This document shows, one piece after another, positions 44,896 to 52,861 of a stretch of DNA of 64,000 nt; the stretch's first letter is position 1, and every line of letters begins with the position of its first letter. Origin of the DNA: JAWMQL01 sp033283165 (GTDB lineage: Bacteria; Pseudomonadota; Gammaproteobacteria; Pseudomonadales; Halieaceae); the NCBI GenBank assembly GCA_033283165.1, contig JAWMQL010000002.1, positions 682,001 to 746,000 on the forward strand. The letters run 5' to 3'. Below the pieces are notes generated by a model. That model was not told the DNA's origin. It did no database searches and saw only the letters and a list, made by a program, of their open reading frames with translations. The translations under genes and the position numbers were made by a program.

Positions 44896-45411
44896 ATGAG
44901 ACTGATACTGGCCCTGTTGATCCTGGCCCTGCCCCTGGCCCTCGGGGCCCAGGTATACGAAATACGCGACGAGAGCGGCAAGGTCATCGGCTACAGCGAC
45001 AAACCACCCGCCGGGGACAGTGGCGCCCAGCCGATCGAAGTGAGCAAGCCCAATACCGCGGCACCGCCGCCGGATATTCCCCGGCCACCGCCGCCTCCGG
45101 CCAAGGAAGAAAAGCACGCCTACAAGCTCAATATCACCAACCCCGCCACCGAGACGGTCATTCCACAGGGGCCCGGTAACTTTACAGTGGACGTGCGCGT
45201 TACCCCCGCCCTGCACGAGAATGACAGGCTGCAACTGTTCGTGGACGGGGTCGCCTGGGGCGAACCGCAACGAGCCCCCCATTTCGCCCTGGTCAACGTG
45301 TACCGTGGGGCCCACGACATCATGATCCGGGCCGTAAACGCAGACGGTGACAACCTCGGTGAATCGGATTCGATCAAGGTCTACGTCCGTCGCCCGATGA
45401 TCAGAAACTGA
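44896..45411 (+). CDS. DUF4124-domain exported protein between glnA and ntrB
   Basis: 171 residues. Signal peptide (about 1-18, cleavage near ALGAQ), a DUF4124 N-terminal domain (VYEIRDESGKVIGYSDKPP), a proline-rich linker (about 55-72) and a C-terminal beta-sandwich-like domain (about 80-168). A DUF4124 protein at this spot in the glnA-ntrBC locus is also seen in Pseudomonas. Function unknown; likely periplasmic. Confidence 0.85.
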   Translation: MRLILALLILALPLALGAQVYEIRDESGKVIGYSDKPPAGDSGAQPIEVSKPNTAAPPPDIPRPPPPPAKEEKHAYKLNITNPATETVIPQGPGNFTVDVRVTPALHENDRLQLFVDGVAWGEPQRAPHFALVNVYRGAHDIMIRAVNADGDNLGESDSIKVYVRRPMIRN

Positions 45412-45436
45412 GCTGCTGGACATCCGCCCAATGGAC

Positions 45437-45451
45437 GCACCATAATAGTGC
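45437..45451 (+). promoter_or_regulatory. NtrC box upstream of ntrB
   Basis: GCACCATAATAGTGC fits GCACY-N5-RGTGC exactly, with flanking AC/GT extending the dyad. It lies about 160 bases upstream of the predicted ntrB sigma-54 start. Confidence 0.75.
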
Positions 45452-45578
45452 GTTTGTGGTGGCCTCTGGTCCATAGGTGGGAATCAGATTCCCGTATGCC
45501 CCCCGGTGTAAGTATTCGCTTCCCCTGAGTAGGCCTGAATACAAGGGACAGTGATAGTTATCACCCTGATGTGCCGGT

Positions 45579-45595
45579 TTGGCTCCATTCTTGCT
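45579..45595 (+). promoter_or_regulatory. Sigma-54 promoter of ntrBC
   Basis: TTGGCTC-N5-TTGCT, with GG (45581-45582) and GC (45593-45594) 10 bases apart; one mismatch to the -24/-12 consensus (CT for CA). Start near 45606, 33 bases before ATG 45639. Confidence 0.75.
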
Positions 45596-45638
45596 AATTC
45601 AAGAGGCAGGCCGACCGGCAGCGGCCAAATTGGGGCAT

Positions 45639-46712
45639 ATGGCATCAAGTTTCGACATTCTGGACCACATGACCACCGGCGTGATCGCGCTGGATGACAA
45701 GCTGTCCGTACAGGAAATCAATTCCGCCGCTGAGGCCCTGCTGGAAGTATCGGCTGCTCGCACCGAGGGCCTGCACATCAGTCAACTGCTGGCCGAGCCC
45801 ACCATCGAGCTGGTGGCGCACCTGCGTGAAACCCTGAACGGCAACAGCCCGCGGGTGCGCCGCTCCCTGCCGCTGACCCTGCACGCTGGGCAGGAAATTC
45901 ACGTGGACGTGATCGTCACCCCGGTGCTGCAGGACCAATCCCCGGCTGGCCTGCTGGTGGAACTGCAGGCGGTCGACCGACTGCAGCGTATTTCCCGGGA
46001 AGAGGCCCTGCTCAATGCCCAGGAGGCAACCCGCGCGGTGGTGCGCGGCCTGGCCCACGAGATCAAGAACCCACTGGGTGGGGTACGCGGGGCGGCCCAG
46101 TTGCTGGCGCGCGAGCTGCCGGACGAGGAGCTGGCGGAGTACACCCGGATTATCATCCGCGAGGCCGACCGGCTGCGCGACCTGGTGGACCGCATGCAGG
46201 GCCCCAGCGACCGGCCCAGTGTCGAGAACCTGAACATCCACGAAATTCTCGAACATGTGCGCAACCTGGTGGAAGCGGAGTCGGGGGACCAGATCACGAT
46301 CAACCGGGACTATGACCCCAGCCTGCCGGAACTGACCGCCGATCGCTCGCAACTCATCCAGGCGGTGCTGAATATCGTCCGCAATGCCATGCAGGTGGCG
46401 GTGTCCCAGGAGGAATGCGAGATCATCCTGCGCACCCGCTCGCAGCGCCAGTTCACCATCGGCAACCAGCGCCACCGGCTGGTGTGCCGGGTCGACATCC
46501 TGGACAACGGCCCCGGCATACCGGAACACATGCTGCACGCCATCTTCGTACCCATGGTCACCGGTCGCGCCGAGGGTACCGGTCTGGGCCTGTCCATCGC
46601 CCAGTCCATCATCAACCGCCACGGCGGCCTGCTGGAATGTGACAGCGAGCCCGGCAACACGCGGTTTACCATCTACCTACCACTGGAAACGGAGTATGCA
46701 GAAGCAAGCTAA
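45639..46712 (+). CDS. ntrB: Nitrogen-regulation sensor kinase NtrB (GlnL)
   Basis: 357 residues. PAS domain (about 1-115), dimerisation/phosphotransfer helix with the histidine in GLAHEIKNPLGGVRGAAQLL, then HATPase boxes NIVRNAMQ (N), DNGPGIP (G1) and GTGLGLSIA (G2). No membrane helices, as expected for a soluble kinase controlled by PII protein. ATG 45639 is chosen since an upstream TTG lies inside the predicted sigma-54 promoter. Its last 17 bases overlap ntrC. Confidence 0.96.
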   Translation: MASSFDILDHMTTGVIALDDKLSVQEINSAAEALLEVSAARTEGLHISQLLAEPTIELVAHLRETLNGNSPRVRRSLPLTLHAGQEIHVDVIVTPVLQDQSPAGLLVELQAVDRLQRISREEALLNAQEATRAVVRGLAHEIKNPLGGVRGAAQLLARELPDEELAEYTRIIIREADRLRDLVDRMQGPSDRPSVENLNIHEILEHVRNLVEAESGDQITINRDYDPSLPELTADRSQLIQAVLNIVRNAMQVAVSQEECEIILRTRSQRQFTIGNQRHRLVCRVDILDNGPGIPEHMLHAIFVPMVTGRAEGTGLGLSIAQSIINRHGGLLECDSEPGNTRFTIYLPLETEYAEAS

Positions 46713-48099
46713 AGTCTGGGTTGTCGACGACGACAGCTCGATACGCTGGGTGCTGGAACGGGCGCTGACCCAGGCCGGAATCGCCCACGAGAGTTTCGAG
46801 GACGGCGACACCCTCTTGCGTCGAATCGAGCTGGAGCAACCCGACGTTATCATCAGCGACGTGCGCATGCCCGGTATCGACGGCCTGGAGCTGCTGGAGC
46901 GCGTCGGCAACCTGTATCCCGACCTGCCGATCATCATTACCACCGCCCACTCGGACCTGGACAGTGCGGTGAGCTCCTACCAGCGCGGCGCCTTCGAGTA
47001 CCTGCCCAAGCCCTTTGATATCGACGAGGTGGTGGCGATCACCGAGCGCGCCCTGGCCCACGCCCTGGAAAAGCGCGGCGAGACCGGCCCTGCCGACGAA
47101 CTGCCACAGACGGAAATCATCGGCGAGGCCCCCGCCATGCAGGAGGTCTTCCGCGCTATCGGCCGCCTGGCACACTCCAATATCACGGTTTTGATCAACG
47201 GCGAGTCCGGCACCGGCAAGGAACTGGTGGCCCGGGCCCTGCATCGCCACAGCCCACGCGCCCAGAGTCCGTTCATCGCCCTGAATATGGCGGCCATTCC
47301 CAAGGACCTGATGGAATCGGAGCTGTTCGGCCACGAGAAGGGCGCGTTCACCGGGGCCAACAGCAAGCGCGCCGGCCGCTTCGAGCAGGCCGACGGCGGC
47401 ACCCTGTTCCTCGACGAAATCGGCGACATGCCGGCCGACACCCAGACCCGCTTACTGCGGGTGCTGGCAGACGGAGAATTCTACCGGGTGGGTGGCCATA
47501 CCCCGGTCAAGGCGGATGTGCGTATCATCGCCGCCACCCACCAGGACCTGGAGGAGCTGGTCCGCCGCGGCGATTTCAGGGAAGACCTGTTCCACCGCCT
47601 GAACGTCATCCGCATCCACATTCCCCGACTGTCCCAGCGGCGCGAGGATATCCCGCTGCTGATGAAGTACTTCTTCAAGAAGGCCGCAGACGAACTGGGT
47701 GGCGAACCCAAGGTCCTGCTGCCGGATACCGAGCGCTTCCTGGTCTCCCTGGAATGGCCGGGCAATGTAAGGCAACTGGAAAATACCTGCCGCTGGCTGA
47801 CGGTCATGGCCACAGGTCGCGAGGTCCACCTCAGCGACCTGCCGCCGGAACTGGGGCAGGGCCCTGCGCCGAAGCACACGGACGACAACGCCCAGTGGCC
47901 GGAGCTGTTATCCGACTGGGCTCACAACGAACTGGTGCAGGGTAAGGACCACATCCTGCGCGAGGCGGTCCCCGCCTTCGAGCGCACCATGATCGAGGTG
48001 GCACTGCAGCATACCCGGGGCCGCAAGCGTGATGCCGCCGAGCTGCTGGGCTGGGGCCGCAACACCCTGACCCGCAAGATGAAAGAGCTGCAGATGTAG
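46696..48099 (+). CDS. ntrC: Nitrogen response regulator NtrC (GlnG)
   Basis: 467 residues: receiver domain (1-120) with the phospho-acceptor Asp in VIISDVRMPGIDG, sigma-54 ATPase domain (about 140-380) with Walker A GESGTGKE, the sigma-54-contacting GAFTGA loop (HEKGAFTGANSKRAGRFEQA) and GTLFLDEI Walker B, and a C-terminal Fis-type helix-turn-helix (TRGRKRDAAELLGWGRNTLT). ATG 46696 follows GGAG and overlaps ntrB. Activates glnA and, from the boxes seen here, its own operon. Confidence 0.97.
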   Translation: MQKQAKVWVVDDDSSIRWVLERALTQAGIAHESFEDGDTLLRRIELEQPDVIISDVRMPGIDGLELLERVGNLYPDLPIIITTAHSDLDSAVSSYQRGAFEYLPKPFDIDEVVAITERALAHALEKRGETGPADELPQTEIIGEAPAMQEVFRAIGRLAHSNITVLINGESGTGKELVARALHRHSPRAQSPFIALNMAAIPKDLMESELFGHEKGAFTGANSKRAGRFEQADGGTLFLDEIGDMPADTQTRLLRVLADGEFYRVGGHTPVKADVRIIAATHQDLEELVRRGDFREDLFHRLNVIRIHIPRLSQRREDIPLLMKYFFKKAADELGGEPKVLLPDTERFLVSLEWPGNVRQLENTCRWLTVMATGREVHLSDLPPELGQGPAPKHTDDNAQWPELLSDWAHNELVQGKDHILREAVPAFERTMIEVALQHTRGRKRDAAELLGWGRNTLTRKMKELQM

Positions 48100-48131
48100 A
48101 TCAGCGGGGCCGGGCCTGTCACCATGGGGCC

Positions 48132-48596
48132 ATGCTGAACATCGTCCTGTACCAGCCGGAAATACCGCCGAACACCGGGAATATCATGCGCCTGTGCGCC
48201 AACACGGGCTGTGCGCTGCACCTTGTCGAGCCGTTGGGCTTTGACCTCGAGGAGAAAAAATTGCGCCGGGCCGGTCTCGATTACCGCGAATTCGCCGCGG
48301 TGCAGACCTGGCCCGACCTGGACGCGTTTCGCGCAGCCCATCCCGACCGTCGCCTGCTCGCGCTGAGCACACGGGCCAGGCGCGCCTATCACCAGATCAG
48401 CTTTCGTCCCGGGGATGCGCTGTTGTTCGGCCCCGAGACCCGGGGCCTGCCGGCCGACCTGCTGCGGGAGCTGGGTAACGAACAGTGTCTTCGCATCCCC
48501 ATGCAGCCTGACAGCCGCAGCCTGAACCTGTCGAACGCGGCCGCCCTGGTGGCCTACGAGGCGCTCCGGCAGCTGGGCTTCCCGGGCCTGCGCTGA
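48132..48596 (+). CDS. trmL: tRNA (cytidine/uridine-34 2'-O)-methyltransferase TrmL
   Basis: 154-residue SPOUT methyltransferase acting on the wobble base of tRNA-Leu. Family start LNIVLYQPEIPPNTGNIMRL, the LVEPLGFDLEEKKLRRAGLDY block and the knotted C-terminus LLFGPETRGLP...RSLNLSNAAALVAYE are all present. Convergent with secB (7-base gap). Confidence 0.96.
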   Translation: MLNIVLYQPEIPPNTGNIMRLCANTGCALHLVEPLGFDLEEKKLRRAGLDYREFAAVQTWPDLDAFRAAHPDRRLLALSTRARRAYHQISFRPGDALLFGPETRGLPADLLRELGNEQCLRIPMQPDSRSLNLSNAAALVAYEALRQLGFPGLR

Positions 48597-48603
48597 TCAG
48601 GCC

Positions 48604-49125
48604 TCAGTGACTCGCGGGTGCTTCGGCGCCGCCTTCGGCCTGATTCTGTTCAGCCGCCTGGGCCTGGGCCTGGGCCTGGGCCAGCGCCTGATTGTACAGG
48701 GCGTCGAAGTTGACCGGCGCCAGCATCACGGGCGGGAAGCCGCCGCGGGTGACCAGCGAATCGATGCATTCGCGCGCGTAGGGGAACAGGATCGTGGGCG
48801 CGGCGGTGCCGAGTACCCGGCGCAGGTTCTCACCCTCGATACCGGTGATGAAGAAGATCCCCGCCTGCTGCACTTCCACCAGGAAGGCGGTGTCTTCACC
48901 CAGCTTGGCGGTGATGGTCAGCGTCAGGACAACCTCGAAATTGCCTTCGTCATCGATCTTGTCGCTTTTGGTATTGAGATCGACATTGACCTGCGGCTGC
49001 CACTGGGCCTTGAATACCCCGGGCGTGGTGGGAGACTCGAAAGAAATGTCCTTGGTGTAGATACGCTGCATCGCGAATTGCTGCTGCGCCTGCTGTGCTT
49101 GTGCTGCTTGTTGTTCATCGGCCAT
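48604..49125 (-). CDS. secB: Protein-export chaperone SecB
   Basis: 173 residues; ATG 49125 follows GGAGG at the right distance. Core SecB features: FAMQRIYTKDISFESP, GIEGENLRRVLGTAAPTILFPYAR and FPPVMLAPVNFDALY. Tetrameric cytosolic chaperone handing preproteins to SecA. The C-terminus has an extra run of Ala-Gln repeats (four CTGGGC hexamers, 48658-48681). Third gene of rhodanese-grxC-secB. Confidence 0.97.
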   Translation of the reverse strand: MADEQQAAQAQQAQQQFAMQRIYTKDISFESPTTPGVFKAQWQPQVNVDLNTKSDKIDDEGNFEVVLTLTITAKLGEDTAFLVEVQQAGIFFITGIEGENLRRVLGTAAPTILFPYARECIDSLVTRGGFPPVMLAPVNFDALYNQALAQAQAQAQAAEQNQAEGGAEAPASH

Positions 49126-49159
49126 GGAGCCGTCCTCCGTCTTCAATAATTGCAAATTG

Positions 49160-49426
49160 TCAGGCGCCGTCGACGCCACTCAGTAACTGATCCAGGCGGC
49201 CCTGGCGCTCCAGGGTTGCCAGCTCGTCGTAGCCGCCCACATGATGTTCCCCGATCCAGATCTGGGGCACAGTATGACGGCCGCTCTTCACCATCATTTC
49301 CTGCCGCAGGGCCGGCTGTCGGTCCACCGCGATGTCGGTGTACTGCACCTGTTTGTCCTGCAGCAGGCGCCGGGCCCGGATGCAGTAGGGGCAATAGGCT
49401 GTGCTGTACATGATGACCGGTGCCAT
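49160..49426 (-). CDS. grxC: Glutaredoxin 3
   Basis: 88 residues with the dithiol active site YCPYCIRAR, the cis-proline TVPQIWIG and the glutathione-binding GGYDEL. Reduces disulfides with glutathione. ATG 49426 gives the family's length. Between the rhodanese gene and secB on the minus strand. Confidence 0.95.
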   Translation of the reverse strand: MAPVIMYSTAYCPYCIRARRLLQDKQVQYTDIAVDRQPALRQEMMVKSGRHTVPQIWIGEHHVGGYDELATLERQGRLDQLLSGVDGA

Positions 49427-49431
49427 CGGGC

Positions 49432-49845
49432 TTACCGGACGACAGGCAGCTGCAGGTTGCCCCACTCGGTCATGCCGCCGGTCATCTTGTAGACCTGCTC
49501 GAAGCCCAGCGCCTTGAGTTGCTTACTTGCCGCACCGGCGCTCTGGCCCATTTTGCACACCAGCACCACTGGCCTCGACCGGTACTTTTCCAGCTCGGGT
49601 GCCCGTTTTTCCAGCTGGCTGGCGGGTATGTGCAGGGCATCCACGATATGACCCTGTTTGAAATCCGCACCGTCCCGCAGGTCAACAAACACCCCCTGCT
49701 CGCCATTCACCAGGTTGATCGCCTGCTGTGGGGACAGGCCAGCGCCTGATTTGCCGGCCTCGTGCCTGATCAGCAGCGCGACAACTACCAGCAGCGCGGC
49801 CACCAGAATCCACTGCTGGGTGAGAAATTCGAGAAAGAGGGCCAT
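49432..49845 (-). CDS. Membrane-anchored single-domain rhodanese
   Basis: 137 residues: N-terminal membrane helix (about 10-27, WILVAALLVVVALLI) and one rhodanese domain with the catalytic cysteine in VLVCKMGQSAGAAS. A sulfur-transfer role is expected; acceptor unknown. ATG 49845 is chosen because homologues start at this helix. TATACT at 49912-49917 (minus strand) followed by TGGCGCCC is the likely -10 of the rhodanese-grxC-secB operon. Confidence 0.92.
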   Translation of the reverse strand: MALFLEFLTQQWILVAALLVVVALLIRHEAGKSGAGLSPQQAINLVNGEQGVFVDLRDGADFKQGHIVDALHIPASQLEKRAPELEKYRSRPVVLVCKMGQSAGAASKQLKALGFEQVYKMTGGMTEWGNLQLPVVR

Positions 49846-49940
49846 GATATCCAGTAAAGTCTTAACGCAACCGGACACCGCCGGCCGTTGGGGCTGTTCA
49901 AAAGGGCGCCAAGTATACCCGCAAAGACCGACTGCAACCA

Positions 49941-49995
49941 GCCCGGGGCGCGCCAGCCCGGGGCACGCCAGCCCGGGGCGCGCCAGCCCGCGGCG
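49941..49995. repeat. 15-bp tandem repeat upstream of gpmI
   Basis: Three consecutive 15-base units GCCCGGGGCGCGCCA (one with A for G) at 49941-49955, 49956-49970 and 49971-49985, then a degenerate fourth. It fills the space between the divergent rhodanese and gpmI promoters. Confidence 0.88.
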
Positions 49996-50067
49996 CTGGG
50001 CCAAACCGTGCGGCTCAGGTAAAATGCCGCGCTTCCCTATACCCGCACCCACGAGGCCGGCAACGAC

Positions 50068-51624
50068 ATGAACGACACGCCCAGGAAACCCACTGTCTTA
50101 ATCGTGCTGGATGGCTGGGGCTACCGCGAGGACCCACGGGACAACGCTATCGCCAACGGCACCACCCCGGTGTGGGACCGGCTGTGGTCGGAGGCGCCGC
50201 ACACCCTGATTTCCGGTTCCGGACTGGATGTGGGCCTGCCGGAGGGACAGATGGGCAACTCCGAGGTGGGCCACATGAGCCTGGGAGCGGGCCGCATCAT
50301 CTACCAGAACATCACCCGCATCGACCAGGCCATCGCCGATGGCAGTTTCTTCGAGAATCCCGCTTACGTCGCAGCCGTCGACAAGGCTGTGAGCCAGGGC
50401 GGCGCCGTACACCTGTTCGGGCTGCTGTCGCCGGGTGGCGTACACTCGCACGAGGACCAGGTGTTGGCAGCGGTCAGGCTGGCTGCACAACGGGGCGCAG
50501 ACAAGATCTACCTGCACGCCTTTCTGGACGGTCGCGACACCCCGCCCCGCAGTGCCGGACCCTCGCTGGCAAAGGCCGACGCCCTGTTCGCCGAACTGGG
50601 TTGTGGCCGCACCGCCACCATTACCGGCCGCTATTACGCCATGGACCGGGATAATCGCTGGGACCGCGTGCAGCGTGCCTATGACCTGCTGACCGCGGGT
50701 CGCACGGAACTGGTTTACGAAACTGCCGCCGGCGCCCTGGCGGCTGCCTATGAGCGGGGCGAGAACGATGAGTTCGTGCAGCCCAGCGCAGTGGTGCCGG
50801 CGGGGGAGGCCCCGGCGCTGGTCCGCGATGGCGACACCGTACTGTTCATGAATTTCCGCGCCGATCGCGCCCGCCAGCTCACCCGGGCCTTCGTGCAGCC
50901 GGACTTCGACGGATTTGATCGCGGCACCGTGCCCCGGCTGGCGGACTTCGTCATGACCACGGAATACGCGGCCGATATCCCGGCGAGCTGCGCCTTTCCG
51001 CCCGAGACACTGGTGAATGTGCTGCCGGAGGTGCTGGCGGCCCGGGGCATGTCCCAGCTGCGCATTGCAGAGACCGAGAAGTATGCCCATGTCACCTTCT
51101 TTTTCAGCGGCGGCCGGGAGGAGCTGTTTCCCGGTGAGGTACGCGAGCTGATTCCCTCCCCGGACGTGGCCACCTACGACCTGCAACCGGAAATGAGCGC
51201 GCCGGAAGTCACCGACAAGCTGGTCGCGGCAATTCGCTCCGGCCGGTACGACCTGATCGTGTGCAACTACGCCAACGGCGACATGGTGGGACACACCGGC
51301 AACTACGAGGCCGCAGTCAAGGCGGTGGAAGCCCTGGACCAGTGCCTGGGCCGGGTGGAGCAGGCCCTGCTGGAAGTGGGTGGACAGGCCCTGATCACCG
51401 CGGACCACGGCAACTGCGAGCAGATGACGGATTATGACTCGGGCCAGCACCACACCCAGCACACCACCGAGCTGGTACCTCTGGTCTACATCGGCCAGCG
51501 GCAGCTGCAACTGACCCCTGAGGGCGGCCGCCTGCCCGATATCGCTCCCACCCTGCTGGCCCTGATGAACCTGCCACAGCCGCAGGAAATGACCGGCCAC
51601 AACCTCGCGGAGCCGGTTGCCTAG
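50068..51624 (+). CDS. gpmI: 2,3-bisphosphoglycerate-independent phosphoglycerate mutase
   Basis: 518-residue di-manganese enzyme of glycolysis. Metal and phosphoserine motifs: LIVLDGWGYRED, the nucleophile serine in MGNSEVGHMSLGAG, VHSHEDQ, DGRDTPPRS, NYANGDMVGHTG and ITADHGNCEQM. Full length. A TAAAAT box at 50020-50025 with a GC-rich discriminator may be its -10. Overlaps or abuts envC downstream. Confidence 0.97.
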   Translation: MNDTPRKPTVLIVLDGWGYREDPRDNAIANGTTPVWDRLWSEAPHTLISGSGLDVGLPEGQMGNSEVGHMSLGAGRIIYQNITRIDQAIADGSFFENPAYVAAVDKAVSQGGAVHLFGLLSPGGVHSHEDQVLAAVRLAAQRGADKIYLHAFLDGRDTPPRSAGPSLAKADALFAELGCGRTATITGRYYAMDRDNRWDRVQRAYDLLTAGRTELVYETAAGALAAAYERGENDEFVQPSAVVPAGEAPALVRDGDTVLFMNFRADRARQLTRAFVQPDFDGFDRGTVPRLADFVMTTEYAADIPASCAFPPETLVNVLPEVLAARGMSQLRIAETEKYAHVTFFFSGGREELFPGEVRELIPSPDVATYDLQPEMSAPEVTDKLVAAIRSGRYDLIVCNYANGDMVGHTGNYEAAVKAVEALDQCLGRVEQALLEVGGQALITADHGNCEQMTDYDSGQHHTQHTTELVPLVYIGQRQLQLTPEGGRLPDIAPTLLALMNLPQPQEMTGHNLAEPVA

Positions 51625-51628
51625 CCCC

Positions 51629-52783
51629 GTGCGCCGGCACCTGCCAGCCTGGCTGTGGCTGCTGCCAGCCCTGTTGCTGACCGCGGCCGGGCCGCTGCGG
51701 GGCCAGTCGGAGGAGGAGCAGGCCCGTCAGCAGCTGCAGCAATTGCAGCGCGACATCGCCCGGGTCAACAGCGAGTTGAACAGCGAGCGCAGCCAGCGCA
51801 ACCAGCTGCAGGACGAGTTGCGGCGGGCGGAACTGGCCCTCGGGCGGCTCAAGAAACAACTGGCCGACAACCGCGAACGCATCACCCTGGGCGAACAGCG
51901 GCTGAGCAGTTTACGCGACGAGCAGACCCGCCTGCAGGCAGAGCGGGACGCCCAGCAGGCCCGGGTGACGAGTGAACTGCGCACCGCCTGGCAGCTCGGC
52001 AACCAGGGCCAGTTGCGGGTATTGCTGAACCAGGAGAGCCCGCACACGGTGGCTCGCGCCCTGGCCTACTACCGCTATTTTTTCCAGGCCCGCAACCGGC
52101 TGATCGAGGACTACCGCGCCACCCTGGTCGGCCTGGAAACCGTCGAACGGGAAATCAGCCGCGCCGTGGTGGAACTGGAACAGGCCGCGGAATTGCTGGC
52201 GCAACAGGAAGCGGACACTCGAACCGCGCAGCAGCAGAGGCAGCAGACCGTCGCGCGGCTCAACGCAAGCATCGCCAGCAAGACCGACGAGCTGCAGCAA
52301 CTGGAAGCGAACCGGGCTCGCCTGCAGGAACTGCTGGCCGCCATCGAGGAAGCGGTGGTCAATCTCAAGGTACCGGACAATTACCAGCCGTTCTCCGAGG
52401 CCCGCGGCAGCATGCCCTGGCCGGTGGCCGGCAAGCACAGCAACAGCTACGGCCGGCCGCGCAACCAGGGTGACCTGCGCTGGCAGGGGATCAATATCCC
52501 GGCCAGCGAGGGCACCACGGTCAAGGCCATCCACCACGGCCGGGTGGTCTACGCGGATTGGTTGCGCGGCTACGGCCTGTTGCTGATCGTGGATCACGGC
52601 GAGGGCTACATGAGCCTGTACGCGCACAACCAGACCCTGCTGCGGGAAGTGGGTGAATGGGTCACGGCGGGCACCGCGATCAGCACGGTGGGGGCCAGTG
52701 GCGGCCGCACCCGGCCGGGCCTGTATTTCGAGATCCGCCGCGGCGGCAAACCGGTCAATCCCGCCCTGTGGTGCCGCCGCTAG
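51629..52783 (+). CDS. envC: EnvC-like murein hydrolase activator
   Basis: About 384 residues from GTG 51629; TTG 51617, overlapping gpmI, is the alternative. Signal peptide (about 1-25), long coiled coil (about 30-250, QLQQLQRDIARVNSELNSE and onward) and a C-terminal LytM/M23 domain. The zinc ligands of active M23 peptidases are missing: the H-x3-D position reads RWQGINI and the final HxH reads LYFEI, the mark of EnvC activators that switch on amidases AmiA/AmiB at the septum. Confidence 0.93.
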   Translation: MRRHLPAWLWLLPALLLTAAGPLRGQSEEEQARQQLQQLQRDIARVNSELNSERSQRNQLQDELRRAELALGRLKKQLADNRERITLGEQRLSSLRDEQTRLQAERDAQQARVTSELRTAWQLGNQGQLRVLLNQESPHTVARALAYYRYFFQARNRLIEDYRATLVGLETVEREISRAVVELEQAAELLAQQEADTRTAQQQRQQTVARLNASIASKTDELQQLEANRARLQELLAAIEEAVVNLKVPDNYQPFSEARGSMPWPVAGKHSNSYGRPRNQGDLRWQGINIPASEGTTVKAIHHGRVVYADWLRGYGLLLIVDHGEGYMSLYAHNQTLLREVGEWVTAGTAISTVGASGGRTRPGLYFEIRRGGKPVNPALWCRR

Positions 52784-52861
52784 CGGCCGGCGACCCCCGC
52801 GGGAGAATGGGGTACACTTACCCGGTTGTTGAACAATGGTCGTGACACTTCGGCGGTACCT

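Noticed and set aside
45579..45638. TTG-initiated extension of ntrB
   Set aside because: It overlaps the sigma-54 promoter, so it would not be transcribed from it.
49941..49995. Possible CRISPR array
   Set aside because: 15-bp units are directly adjacent with no spacers and no cas genes are nearby.
50098..51600. 500-codon minus-strand frame opposite gpmI
   Set aside because: GC-biased shadow of a fully conserved enzyme.
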